Shown in pieces: positions 35,641 through 45,011 of a stretch of 64,000 nt of DNA. The DNA comes from an uncultured Alphaproteobacteria bacterium. GTDB lineage: Bacteria > Pseudomonadota > Alphaproteobacteria > HIMB59 > GCA-002718135. The notes below the pieces were generated by a model. It was not told the origin of the DNA and made no database searches. It saw nothing but the letters and a program-made list of their open reading frames with translations. Within the stretch, counting starts at the first letter, position 1, and each line of letters begins with the position of its first letter. Both the position numbers and the translations under genes were made by a program. Location of the stretch: positions 673,127 to 737,126 of the forward strand of contig CACMJS010000001.1 of the NCBI GenBank assembly GCA_902614085.1. The letters run 5' to 3'.

Positions 35641-35665
35641 TATCATTTAGGATATGAAAATGATA
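35641..35665. promoter_or_regulatory. Candidate operator dyad between divergent ALDH and GS-like genes
   Basis: Inverted repeat TATCATTT (35641-35648) and AAATGATA (35658-35665) with nine bases between, in the only 84-base spacer separating two divergently transcribed catabolic genes. Arm spacing fits a dimeric regulator. The regulator itself is not in the window. Confidence 0.45.
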
Positions 35666-35685
35666 CAAATTTAATTTTAAGAAAC

Positions 35686-37044
35686 ATGAGTATTACATTT
35701 AATCAGTTAAAAAAACTAATAACAAAAAGAGAAATAGATACAGTTTTAGTTTGTGTATCAGATATGCAAGGTAGACTAAATGGTAAAAGAGTTACTGGAA
35801 AAGCTTTTCTCGATTATGTGTATAAAGAAACACATATGTGCGACTATCTCTATACCGTTGATATGGATATGTTTACTGTACCTGGATATAAATCCTCTTC
35901 ATGGGAAACTGGCTATGGAGATATGACTGTAATTCCAGATCTCAAAACAATAAAGATCGCTAATTGGTTAAATAAAACAGCTATAGTAATATGTGATTGT
36001 TTAGACCATTCAGGAAAAAAACCTCTTATTCATTCAACAAGACAAATATTAAAAGATGTTTTAGCTAAGGCTGACAAAATGGGATTTCAATCTATGGTTG
36101 GTTCAGAATTAGAATTTTTTCTTTTCAATCAAACTTATGAAGAAATTCATAATAATAATTATACTAAACTTAAAGAGTCTTCTTGGTATATTGAAGATTA
36201 CATGATTTTCCAAACTACTAAAGAAGAGGATGTGATGCAGGAATTAAGAAATTCTCTTTTAGATAGTGGAATTTATGTAGAATGTTCAAAGGGTGAAGCA
36301 GCTCCAGGACAAGAAGAAATTAATGTTGTTTTTTCAGATGCATTAAACATGGCTGACAATCATATTTTAATTAAAAATGCGACAAAAGAAATTGCTTACA
36401 AACATAACAAGGCCGTAACCTTTATGGCGAAATACAACAAAGAAGTTTGTGGAAGTTCATGTCATATTCATAACTCTTTATTCGATAAGAAAACAAAGAA
36501 AAATATTTTTTATAACCCTAAGGATAAATATGGAATGTCTGATATTTTTAAAAGTTATCTTGCGGGACAAATAAAATTATTACCAGATATTTCAATTTTT
36601 TTAGCACCAAATATTAATTCTTATAAAAGATTTCAAGATGGATCATTTGCTCCTACAAAATCTGTTTGGGGAATTGATAATCGTACTGCTGGGTTTAGAT
36701 TAGCTGGTCATGGGTCATCCATAAGAATTGAATGTCGAGTCCCAGGAGCAGATGTTAACCCTTATCTTTCTTTTGCTGCTTTAGTTGGTGCTGGCTTATA
36801 TGGTATTAAAAATAAACTTAAATTAGATAAGCCTTATTCTGGGAATATTTATGAGAAAAAAGTAAACGAAGTTCCTAAAACACTTAACGAAGCAATTCAA
36901 CTTGCTAAAAAATCTAAATTTTTAAAAGAGATATTTCCACAAGATGTACTAGATCATTATATCCATGCTGCTGAATGGGAACAAAAAGATTATGATGGTT
37001 CAGTTAATGATTGGCAGTTACGAAGATACTTCGAACGAGGCTAA
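35686..37044 (+). CDS. Glutamine synthetase family protein, gamma-glutamyl-amine synthetase-like
   Basis: 452-residue glutamine synthetase-fold ligase. Metal and nucleotide motifs are present: GSELEFFLF near residue 140, KGEAAPGQEEINV near residue 204, SSCHIHNSL near residue 263 and IRIECRVPGADVNPY near residue 345. N-terminal VSDMQGRLNGKR replaces the true GlnA sequence, and there is no adenylylation tyrosine segment, so it belongs to the PuuA-like group that glutamylates amines. Its neighbours (amine importer, amine oxidase, aldehyde dehydrogenases) support polyamine or short-amine breakdown. Confidence 0.83.
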   Translation: MSITFNQLKKLITKREIDTVLVCVSDMQGRLNGKRVTGKAFLDYVYKETHMCDYLYTVDMDMFTVPGYKSSSWETGYGDMTVIPDLKTIKIANWLNKTAIVICDCLDHSGKKPLIHSTRQILKDVLAKADKMGFQSMVGSELEFFLFNQTYEEIHNNNYTKLKESSWYIEDYMIFQTTKEEDVMQELRNSLLDSGIYVECSKGEAAPGQEEINVVFSDALNMADNHILIKNATKEIAYKHNKAVTFMAKYNKEVCGSSCHIHNSLFDKKTKKNIFYNPKDKYGMSDIFKSYLAGQIKLLPDISIFLAPNINSYKRFQDGSFAPTKSVWGIDNRTAGFRLAGHGSSIRIECRVPGADVNPYLSFAALVGAGLYGIKNKLKLDKPYSGNIYEKKVNEVPKTLNEAIQLAKKSKFLKEIFPQDVLDHYIHAAEWEQKDYDGSVNDWQLRRYFERG

Positions 37045-37053
37045 TATTACTAA

Positions 37054-38430
37054 ATGTTTGAGACTATTACTCCAATAGACAACTCCGTCTTACTTAAAAG
37101 AGAATATGCAACAGAAGAAGATATAGAAACAAGTCTCAGCAATTCCTATTCTGTAAGAGAGCATTGGAAAAATATTTCTCTAGAAGAAAGAAAAAAATCA
37201 GTTTTAAATTTTGTAGAAATTTTTTTAAAGAATAAGGATGTTACTAGTAATTTATGTAAGCAAATAGGTAGACCTATAGCACAGTGCCCAGGAGAGATGC
37301 GAGGTTTTGAAGAAAGAGCTCGTTATATGATTGATAATGCTGATAGAGCATTATCAAGAGTTGTTTCAGTTAAAAATGATGAATTTGATAATTATATAAA
37401 AAAAGAACCACTAGGCACTATATTTGTGATTGCGCCGTGGAATTACCCTTTCAACACTTCTGTTAATTCAATTGTACCAAGTTTACTTGCAGGTAATGCT
37501 GTAATATTAAAACATTCTTCTCAAACTCCACTTTGTGCTGAAGAATTATATGAGGCAGCAAAACAATCTTCATTACCAAAAAATATTTTTCAGTATTTAC
37601 ATTTAGATCATGATCAAACATCAAGAATAATTTCAGATTCAAGAATTAATCATGTTTTATTTACAGGTTCTGTAAGTGGTGGAAAACAAATAAAAAAATC
37701 TATAGGCACTAGATTTATTGGAGCTGGTTTAGAATTAGGTGGAAAAGACCCAGCTTATGTTAGAGCTGATTGTGATTTAGATCATGCTGTTGAAAATTTA
37801 GTCGATGGATCATACTTCAATTCTGGTCAATCTTGTTGTGGTATTGAAAGAATTTATGTTGATAAAAAAATATACAATACATTTGTAGAAAAATTTAAAG
37901 ATGTAACAGAGAAATATATTTTAGGAAATCCATTAGAGATGGAGACAAATTTAGGTCCAGTAGTAAAGCAATCTGCTGCAAATAATATTAGGTCTGAAGT
38001 TAACAACGCAATTAGTCAAGGTGGAAAGAACATTATAGATAACAAAAAATTTAATTTAGATGATGGTAATAATTGTTATGTAAGTCCAAGTGCACTTATC
38101 AATGTCGATCATTCGATGAAATATATGATGGAAGAAATATTTGGCCCTTCAGTGGGAATAATGAAAGTAGAAAATGAAAATGAAGCTTTATCTTTGATGA
38201 ATGATAGTTCTTATGGATTAACAGCAAGTATTTGGACAAATGATAAGTCTTTTGCAGAAAATTTTGGAAAAAATGTTGAGACAGGAACTTTTTTTATGAA
38301 TAGATGTGATTACTTAGATCCTGGTTTAGCATGGACTGGTGTAAAAGATACTGGAATTGGTGTTACTTTATCTGTTCTAGGATTTGATCATTTAACAAGA
38401 GCAAAAAGTTATCATATAAGAAATATTTAA
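37054..38430 (+). CDS. NAD(P)-dependent aldehyde dehydrogenase (second)
   Basis: 458-residue aldehyde dehydrogenase. VIAPWNYPFNTSVNSIVPSL near residue 127, LELGGKDPAYVRADCDLDHA near residue 227 and the catalytic NSGQSCCGIERIYV near residue 258 are intact. It lies ten bases after the GS-like gene and five bases before the iron alcohol dehydrogenase, making a three-gene unit. It is clearly a different subfamily from the ALDH at 34-35.6 kb. Confidence 0.85.
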   Translation: MFETITPIDNSVLLKREYATEEDIETSLSNSYSVREHWKNISLEERKKSVLNFVEIFLKNKDVTSNLCKQIGRPIAQCPGEMRGFEERARYMIDNADRALSRVVSVKNDEFDNYIKKEPLGTIFVIAPWNYPFNTSVNSIVPSLLAGNAVILKHSSQTPLCAEELYEAAKQSSLPKNIFQYLHLDHDQTSRIISDSRINHVLFTGSVSGGKQIKKSIGTRFIGAGLELGGKDPAYVRADCDLDHAVENLVDGSYFNSGQSCCGIERIYVDKKIYNTFVEKFKDVTEKYILGNPLEMETNLGPVVKQSAANNIRSEVNNAISQGGKNIIDNKKFNLDDGNNCYVSPSALINVDHSMKYMMEEIFGPSVGIMKVENENEALSLMNDSSYGLTASIWTNDKSFAENFGKNVETGTFFMNRCDYLDPGLAWTGVKDTGIGVTLSVLGFDHLTRAKSYHIRNI

Positions 38431-38434
38431 ATTT

Positions 38435-39583
38435 ATGGAAAATATAAATTGGAATTATCCAACTACAATCTGGTTTGGTGTTGATAGAATAGTAGAAATA
38501 CAAAAAGCCTGTGAAGAATTAAATATTCAAAAACCATTAATAGTTACTGATAATGGAATTTTAAAAACAAAAATTATTAACAAGTTAAATGATTGTTTAG
38601 ATAAACACGCATCTGTTTTTAGTAATGTTAAATCAAATCCTACAGGTGAGAATGTTGAAGATGGTGTTAAAGTTTTTAATGAAAATAAACATGATGGAGT
38701 AATAGCCGTTGGTGGAGGCTCGGGTATGGATACAGGAAAGGCAATTGCATTCATGGCTAAGCAAGAAAGACCTATCTGGGATTTTGAAGATATTGATGAT
38801 TGGTGGACTAGAGCTAATGCAGATTCAATTTTTCCTATAATTGCTCTACCTACTACAGCTGGAACAGGTTCTGAAACTGGAAGAGCGTCAGTTTTTACTA
38901 ATGAAAAAACACAAGAAAAAAAAATAATTTTCCATCCAAAAATGCTTCCATCAATTGTTATCCTTGATCCAAATTTGACAATTCCACTTCCTGCAAATTT
39001 AACAGCCTTTACAGGAATGGATGCACTAGCTCATTGCTTAGAAGCATATTTGTCTAATATTTTCCATCCTTATTCTCAAGGTATTGCATTAGAGGGTATT
39101 AGATTAGTAAAAAATAATCTTGTTCATGCTTTTAATAATGGATCAAACTTAGAAGCTAGATCGCATATGCTAGCATCTTCATCTATGGGCTCAATAGCTT
39201 TCCAAAAAGGTTTAGGCGCTATCCATTCTTTAAGTCATCCTGTTGGTGCAATTTATAATACACATCATGGATTAACCAATGCAGTGTTTATGCCATATGT
39301 TTTACAATATAATAAAAAAGGTATTGAAGAAAAAATTATAGATATTTCAAGATATATAAATTTAAAATCAGCAACATTTAATAATTTTATGGATTGGATT
39401 TTAGAGCTTAGATCTAATTTAAATATTCCTCATACTTTAAGTGAAATAATTGATGATGACAAAAATTTAGAAAAAATGAGTTTAATGGCTTTTAATGATC
39501 CTTCAACAAGTACAAATCCTATACCAGTTAATGCAGAAGATTTTTTAAAAATGTATGTTAACGCCTTTAAAGGTGATTTATAA
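38435..39583 (+). CDS. Iron-containing alcohol dehydrogenase
   Basis: Group III metal-dependent alcohol dehydrogenase, 382 residues. The cofactor loop GGGSGMDTGKAIAFMA is near residue 92, the substrate/metal motifs ALPTTAGTGSETGRASVF near residue 135, GMDALAHCLEAYLS near residue 193 and AIHSLSHPVGAIYNTHHG near residue 260, giving Asp and three His ligands. It reduces or oxidises a small aldehyde/alcohol produced by the preceding aldehyde dehydrogenase branch. Substrate unknown. Confidence 0.88.
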   Translation: MENINWNYPTTIWFGVDRIVEIQKACEELNIQKPLIVTDNGILKTKIINKLNDCLDKHASVFSNVKSNPTGENVEDGVKVFNENKHDGVIAVGGGSGMDTGKAIAFMAKQERPIWDFEDIDDWWTRANADSIFPIIALPTTAGTGSETGRASVFTNEKTQEKKIIFHPKMLPSIVILDPNLTIPLPANLTAFTGMDALAHCLEAYLSNIFHPYSQGIALEGIRLVKNNLVHAFNNGSNLEARSHMLASSSMGSIAFQKGLGAIHSLSHPVGAIYNTHHGLTNAVFMPYVLQYNKKGIEEKIIDISRYINLKSATFNNFMDWILELRSNLNIPHTLSEIIDDDKNLEKMSLMAFNDPSTSTNPIPVNAEDFLKMYVNAFKGDL

Positions 39584-39585
39584 AT

Positions 39586-41088
39586 TTATAATGTTGCTCC
39601 AATTATCCAAGGATTAAATTCATCATCCCCATAATCATTTATTTCACTCTTTGATTTTTCACCTGATGCAACAGAAATTATTTTATCAAATATTTCTTTG
39701 CCAACCTCATTAACGCTTGCAACGTTATCCATAATAGTACCAGCATTGATATCCATATCTTCACTAAGTTTATTATACATATTTGTATTTGTTGCTATTT
39801 TAATACTTGGAGTGGGTTTAAATCCAAAGCAAGAACCTCGACCAGTAGTAAAACAAATAACATTAGCGCCAGAAGCAACTTGACCAGTTACAGATACAGG
39901 ATCGTAACCTGGAGAATTCATAAAGTTAAAACCTTTAGTTTTTACCTGTTCAGCATAATCGAGGACATCAACCATATTTCTATTACCAGCTTTGGATACT
40001 GCACCTAATGATTTTTCCAGAATTGTAGTTAAACCTCCTTTTTTATTACCAGGACTTGGATTATTATCTAATGTGCTATCGTTGCTAGCTACATAATCTT
40101 TCCACCAATCAATTTGTTTGTTTAGTTTTTCTATATTTTTTTCATTTGATGATTTTTCAAATAATAAATGCTCTGCTCCATATATTTCTGGGGTCTCTGA
40201 TAGTAATGTTGTTCCTCCATGATCAATAATCAAATCTGAAGCAAAGCCTAGTGCAGGATTTGCAGTTATCCCAGAATACGAATCTGAGCCACCACATTGC
40301 AAAGCAACTGTTAGTTCTGAAACAGGAATATTTGTTCTAGAAATACTATTAATTTGATTTAGTTGATTAATGATTTTTGAAGTCACTTTCTTTATTATTT
40401 CACTTGTTCCACCTTCATCTTGAATGTTCAAATATTCAATATTTCTTTTTTCTTGATCATTGTTATACAAGCTTATTTGGGCACATTCACATCCTAGTCC
40501 GATAACAAAAACTTTTCCAAAGTTTGGATGAATTTTAAAACCTTCAATAGTTCTGTTAAATACACTCATAGCGTATCCAGAAGTATTCATGCCACAACCT
40601 GATGAATGTTTTAAACAAACCGCTCCATCAATATTTTCAAAATTATTATCTTTTAAATAATTATTTATGTTATCTGATATTTTTTTTACAACAGTTGCAG
40701 AACAATTAACTGTACTAATTAAACCTATATAATTTCTAGTACCTGATGATCCATTATTTCTTTTGAAACCCTTAAAGTATTCTGTTTTTTCATTTTTGAT
40801 AATATCATTTTTAAAATTATTACGGGTATACTCTCTTTTAAAATCACTATATCCCATATTATGTGAATGCACATGTTCACCAGGTTCTATATTTTGATTA
40901 GATATTCCAATTATTTGTCCATACTTAAAAATAAAATCACCACTTTTAATTTTTTTTAAAGAAATTTTATGGCCATAGGGAATGTTATCAATTGATCTAA
41001 TTCCATAATTTATATTAATATTCTGAGGAATATCCATTGGAGCAATTCCAATATTATCTTTTTCATTTAATTTGATTATGTTAAACAT
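39586..41088 (-). CDS. UxaA-family altronate/galactarate dehydratase-like protein
   Basis: 500-residue sugar-acid dehydratase. The N-terminal ~90 residues form a SAF domain (APMDIPQNININYGI... GEHVHSHNM). The C-terminal dehydratase part has GTRNYIGLISTVNCSATV near residue 116, KHSSGCGMNTSGYAM near residue 160, QCGGSDSYSGITANPALG near residue 265 and CFTTGRGSCFG near residue 418. It acts on an aldonic or aldaric acid. It is divergent from the SDR gene across 30 bases, and the block of oxidoreductases downstream could make its acid substrate. Confidence 0.85.
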   Translation of the reverse strand: MFNIIKLNEKDNIGIAPMDIPQNININYGIRSIDNIPYGHKISLKKIKSGDFIFKYGQIIGISNQNIEPGEHVHSHNMGYSDFKREYTRNNFKNDIIKNEKTEYFKGFKRNNGSSGTRNYIGLISTVNCSATVVKKISDNINNYLKDNNFENIDGAVCLKHSSGCGMNTSGYAMSVFNRTIEGFKIHPNFGKVFVIGLGCECAQISLYNNDQEKRNIEYLNIQDEGGTSEIIKKVTSKIINQLNQINSISRTNIPVSELTVALQCGGSDSYSGITANPALGFASDLIIDHGGTTLLSETPEIYGAEHLLFEKSSNEKNIEKLNKQIDWWKDYVASNDSTLDNNPSPGNKKGGLTTILEKSLGAVSKAGNRNMVDVLDYAEQVKTKGFNFMNSPGYDPVSVTGQVASGANVICFTTGRGSCFGFKPTPSIKIATNTNMYNKLSEDMDINAGTIMDNVASVNEVGKEIFDKIISVASGEKSKSEINDYGDDEFNPWIIGATL

Positions 41089-41118
41089 ATTTTACATAAA
41101 CATATAACATAAAAAATC

Positions 41119-41889
41119 ATGAACGAAATCGCAACTTATCCATCACTTAAAGATAGGGTGGTTCTTATTACAGGTGGCGCCTCAGGAATTGGAGAAAGTA
41201 TCGTCGAACAATTTGTTTCTCAAAAATCAAAAGTAGCATTTTTAGACATAAATGATGATTTAGGTAATGAGTTATTAAAAAAAATCAAAAACAAATATGA
41301 TGTTGATAGTCTATTTGTAAAATGTGATTTAAAAAATATAGAACAGCTTAAAAGTTCATTAGAAAAAGTAAAAAAAGAAATTGGTCCAATTTCAATTCTA
41401 GTCAATAATGCAGCTAATGATGAAAGACATGACATAGATAGTGTCACTCCTGAATATTGGGATGATAGAATGAATATTAATTTGAGACATTATTTTTTTG
41501 CAACGCAAGCTGTCTATAAAGATATGAAAAATTTTGGTAAAGGATCTGTTGTAAACATTGGAAGTTTTTCATGGATGATTTCCCAAGGCGGTATGGCTGG
41601 ATATACCACTGCAAAATCTGCTATTATGGGATTAACGAGAACCTTAGCAAGAGATTTAGGTGTTTATAATATCAGAGTAAATTGTATTGTTCCTGGCTGG
41701 ATCATCACGGACAGGCAAAAAAAATTATGGCTTACTCCAGAAATTGAAAAAACCCAACTTGAGAGACAATGTATAAAGAGAATGCTTATGCCAGAAGATA
41801 TATCAAAACCAGTTTTGTTTTTTGCATCTGATCAAAGTTCTGGTTGTACTGCACAAAATTATGTCATTGATGGCGGCATAGTTAATTAA
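41119..41889 (+). CDS. SDR-family oxidoreductase
   Basis: Classical short-chain dehydrogenase, 256 residues. Cofactor motif LITGGASGIGESIV near residue 17, NNAAND near residue 96, catalytic Ser in NIGSFSW near residue 145 and YTTAK near residue 160, followed by VNCIVPGWI. Likely oxidises a sugar or sugar lactol. Its stop shares one base with the next start, so it is coupled to the Gfo/Idh gene. Confidence 0.87.
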   Translation: MNEIATYPSLKDRVVLITGGASGIGESIVEQFVSQKSKVAFLDINDDLGNELLKKIKNKYDVDSLFVKCDLKNIEQLKSSLEKVKKEIGPISILVNNAANDERHDIDSVTPEYWDDRMNINLRHYFFATQAVYKDMKNFGKGSVVNIGSFSWMISQGGMAGYTTAKSAIMGLTRTLARDLGVYNIRVNCIVPGWIITDRQKKLWLTPEIEKTQLERQCIKRMLMPEDISKPVLFFASDQSSGCTAQNYVIDGGIVN

Positions 41890-43076
41890 TGAAAAAAAAA
41901 TCCAAAATTGCTTTTGGTAGATTAGATTTACTCAGAAATGATACTTTAAATAATAAAAGTAAAATTCGAATTGGTTTTATTGGTGGAGGTCCTAATTCAT
42001 TTATTGGATACACACATAGGTTATCAGCTAGATTTGATAATAAATTTGAATTTGTTGCTGGAATATTTTCAAAAGATAAAAAAAAATCTAAATCTTTTGG
42101 TTCGTCATTGGGATTGGCTGATGATCGTTGTTATAGCGATTATAAGTCTATGGCATCCGCAGAAACAAAAAGAAATGATGGTATTCAAGCTCTTGGAATA
42201 ATGACTCCATCTGGTGATCATTATAAGATAGCAAAAGCATTTATTGAAAAAGGAATACATATTATTTGTGACAAACCTTTAACTGCAACAGTTGAAGATG
42301 CTATTAAATTAAAAAAAGCCATTTTAAAAAATAAAATTGTGTTTGCATTAACACACAATTACTCAAGCTACCCAATGCTAAGAGAGGCAAAAAATATTAT
42401 TTCAAATCAAAAATTAGGAAAAATCAATTTGATAAATGTTGAGTACCCCCAAGGTTATACAGTCGGGGTAAAAAAGAAAGATGAAAGAGCAACATTAAAA
42501 TGGAGATTAGATAAAAAACAATCTGGGCCATCAATGATATTATCTGAAATTGGAACTCACGCATATCATTTGTTGAGATATGTGACTGGATTAGAAGCTA
42601 ACGAAATATCTGCAGAGGTAAATTCTTTATCCTCAGAAATTTCAGTTGATGATAATGCTTTTGTTTTATTAAGAATGCGCAATAAGGCAAGAGGTATAAT
42701 ATGGGTATCATCTGCTGCTACTGGTGGAGAAAATGGTTTAAAAATTAGGGTGTATGGAACAAAAGGTTCAATAGAGTGGTTACAGGATGATCCAAATAAT
42801 CTAAAGTTTACAGAATTGGATAAACCAATGAAAGTTATAACAAGAGCAAGTAAATTAGTATCTAATTTTTCACTTTCATCTTCCAGAATTGCTGCTGGTC
42901 ACCCAGAAGGTTTTTTTGAAGCTTTTGCAAATATTTATTCAGAATTCGCTGATCAGATTCATAATAAAAATAAAAAATATTCATTTCCAACAATTGATGA
43001 CGGTGTTGCTGGTATTAAATTTATTTATGCAGCAAAAAAATCTTCTAATTTAAATTCAAAGTGGGTAAAAATCTAA
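41889..43076 (+). CDS. Gfo/Idh/MocA-family oxidoreductase
   Basis: 395-residue NAD(P)-dependent sugar or inositol oxidoreductase. RIGFIGGGPNSFIGYTHR near residue 27 binds the cofactor, and IICDKPLTATVEDA near residue 128 is the catalytic EKP-type motif in CDKP form. The C-terminal domain carries SEIGTHAYHLLRYVTG near residue 220. It sits between an SDR and an IolG-like gene, all closely spaced. Confidence 0.85.
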   Translation: MKKKSKIAFGRLDLLRNDTLNNKSKIRIGFIGGGPNSFIGYTHRLSARFDNKFEFVAGIFSKDKKKSKSFGSSLGLADDRCYSDYKSMASAETKRNDGIQALGIMTPSGDHYKIAKAFIEKGIHIICDKPLTATVEDAIKLKKAILKNKIVFALTHNYSSYPMLREAKNIISNQKLGKINLINVEYPQGYTVGVKKKDERATLKWRLDKKQSGPSMILSEIGTHAYHLLRYVTGLEANEISAEVNSLSSEISVDDNAFVLLRMRNKARGIIWVSSAATGGENGLKIRVYGTKGSIEWLQDDPNNLKFTELDKPMKVITRASKLVSNFSLSSSRIAAGHPEGFFEAFANIYSEFADQIHNKNKKYSFPTIDDGVAGIKFIYAAKKSSNLNSKWVKI

Positions 43077-43077
43077 A

Positions 43078-44079
43078 ATGATTAATTTTGCCTTATTGGG
43101 AACAGGAAGAATTGGGAAATTACATGCGTCAATCATAAATGCCCATCCAGAAGCAAGTCTTAAATATGTTTATGATATTGATACAAGCTCTGCCAAAAAA
43201 ATTGCAAAAAAATATAGTTGTGAAGTTGCAAAGACTGCAAAGGAAGCGATTTCTTCAGATCAAATTAATGCTATTTTAATTGCGTCTGCAACACCGACTC
43301 ACACAGATTATATTGCTCAAGGAGCAGAATTTAACAAAGCTATATTATGTGAAAAGCCAATTGATTTAGATATAAATAAAGTAAATAAATGTTGGCAAAA
43401 AATTAAAAAATATAAACCAACTATTCAAATTGGGTTTAATCGAAGATTTGATCCTAATCATAATAAAGTTCAAAGTGAGGTTCTATCAGGAAAGATTGGA
43501 AATATTGAAATGATTGTAATCACAAGTAGGGATCCTTCTCCTCCTGGCATTGATTATTTAAAACAATCTGGAGGTATTTTCAGAGATTGTTCAATTCATG
43601 ATTTTGATTTAGCACGATTTATTCTTAATAATGATCCAATTGTAGAAGTTTTTGCACAAGGTTCAGTAAATGTTTCAAATGATTTTAAGGTTACAAATGA
43701 TTATGATACAACTATGTGTTTTATGAAATCTAAAAAAGGGGTTTTAGTTCATATAAATAATTCAAGAAGAGCTGTATATGGTTATGATCAAAGACTCGAA
43801 GTATTTGGAAGTAATGGTATGCTAATTTCTGATAATGTTCCTAATAATGATATCAATTATTATAATCAAAATTTATCATTTGCAAAAAAACCAATTAAAA
43901 ATTTTTTTATAGAAAGATATAAAGATGCTTATCAAATACAATTAGATCAATTTATTAAATCAATAAGAAATAAAAAAAATACATTAGTCACTTTTGAAGA
44001 TGGAAAGAATGCTTTAATTCTTGCTAATTCAGCAACTAAATCAGTAAAATCAAATAAAGTTATAAAACCAAAATTTTAG
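43078..44079 (+). CDS. iolG: Inositol 2-dehydrogenase-like (Gfo/Idh/MocA) oxidoreductase
   Basis: 333-residue enzyme with FALLGTGRIGKLHASII at the N-terminus, LCEKPIDLDINKV near residue 93, GFNRRFDPNH near residue 121 and FRDCSIHDFDLARFI near residue 165. This motif set is that of myo-inositol 2-dehydrogenase and relatives. No other iol genes (iolE, iolB, iolC, iolD) are in the window, so the natural substrate may be another cyclitol or sugar. It begins one base after the previous stop. Confidence 0.75.
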   Translation: MINFALLGTGRIGKLHASIINAHPEASLKYVYDIDTSSAKKIAKKYSCEVAKTAKEAISSDQINAILIASATPTHTDYIAQGAEFNKAILCEKPIDLDINKVNKCWQKIKKYKPTIQIGFNRRFDPNHNKVQSEVLSGKIGNIEMIVITSRDPSPPGIDYLKQSGGIFRDCSIHDFDLARFILNNDPIVEVFAQGSVNVSNDFKVTNDYDTTMCFMKSKKGVLVHINNSRRAVYGYDQRLEVFGSNGMLISDNVPNNDINYYNQNLSFAKKPIKNFFIERYKDAYQIQLDQFIKSIRNKKNTLVTFEDGKNALILANSATKSVKSNKVIKPKF

Positions 44080-44094
44080 TTATAGGTAAATTTT

Positions 44095-44925
44095 ATGAAT
44101 GAACAATTTAAAGATAAGGTCATTATAGTAACAGGAAGTACACAAGGTAGTGGTGCTGAAACAGCGAGATTATTAGCTGGCAGAGGTGCTAAAGCAATTA
44201 CAATTTGTGGGAGACAAGAAAATAAAGGTCTTGAAGTTAAAAATCAGATTGAAAAATTAGGCACTGAGTGTTTGTATATAAAAGCAGACCTTAAAAATGT
44301 TGATGATTGCAAAAAAATTGTTTCAGAAACTGATAAAAAATTTGGAACGATAAATTCTTTAATTAATGTTGCTGGATATACAGAAAGAGGTACAATTTTA
44401 AGTGCTACTCTAGAAAATTATGAAAATAATTATAATATAAATACCCGTGCGCCTTTCATATTAATGCAAGAGACAATTAAAATAATGATTAGAGATAAGA
44501 ACAAAGGAACAATTGCAAATGTATTATCTATGGCAATGTATAGTGGTATGCCATTTATTGTTGCTTACAGTGGGTCAAAAGCTGCTTTAGCTACAATGAC
44601 AAAAAATATTGCAAATTCTGTTGCTAGTTATCAAATAAGAGTAAATGCGTTAAATATTGGATGGACAGATACTCCTGCTGAACATGATATACAGACAAGA
44701 GTTCACAAAAAAAATCCTAATTGGTTGAAAGATGAAGAAAAAAAAGTTCCTTTTAATAGATTGATTAAACCTATTGATGTAGCAAAAGGATTAGCATTTA
44801 TGTGCTCAGAAGAATCTGGATTAATGACAGGCAGTGTAATTGATTTTGATCAAACAGTACATGGTTGGCACTCTTATTCGGCATATGAAACTAGATTATT
44901 GGATGATTCTCTATTAGGAGAATAA
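44095..44925 (+). CDS. SDR-family oxidoreductase (second)
   Basis: 276-residue short-chain dehydrogenase. IVTGSTQGSGAETARLLAGR near residue 11 is the cofactor loop, NVAGYTERG near residue 92, and YSGSKAALATM near residue 155 the catalytic Tyr/Lys. It ends with a GSVIDFDQTVHGW segment. Sixteen bases separate it from the inositol dehydrogenase-like gene. Substrate unknown, probably a polyol or sugar. Confidence 0.85.
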   Translation: MNEQFKDKVIIVTGSTQGSGAETARLLAGRGAKAITICGRQENKGLEVKNQIEKLGTECLYIKADLKNVDDCKKIVSETDKKFGTINSLINVAGYTERGTILSATLENYENNYNINTRAPFILMQETIKIMIRDKNKGTIANVLSMAMYSGMPFIVAYSGSKAALATMTKNIANSVASYQIRVNALNIGWTDTPAEHDIQTRVHKKNPNWLKDEEKKVPFNRLIKPIDVAKGLAFMCSEESGLMTGSVIDFDQTVHGWHSYSAYETRLLDDSLLGE

Positions 44926-45009
44926 TTAGTTTTTTATTTCTCAACCATTTTTTAATTTTTAACTATATTTTATAATTTACACAAATTTAAATATTAATTA
45001 AAAAACTAA
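44926..45009. repeat. 11-base inverted repeat flanking the spacer before the oxygenase gene
   Basis: TTAGTTTTTTA at 44926-44936 and TAAAAAACTAA at 44999-45009 are exact reverse complements bracketing 62 bases of AT-rich spacer between the SDR stop and the oxygenase start. It could fold as a long hairpin or be chance in such AT-rich DNA. Confidence 0.35.
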
Positions 45010-45011
45010 AA

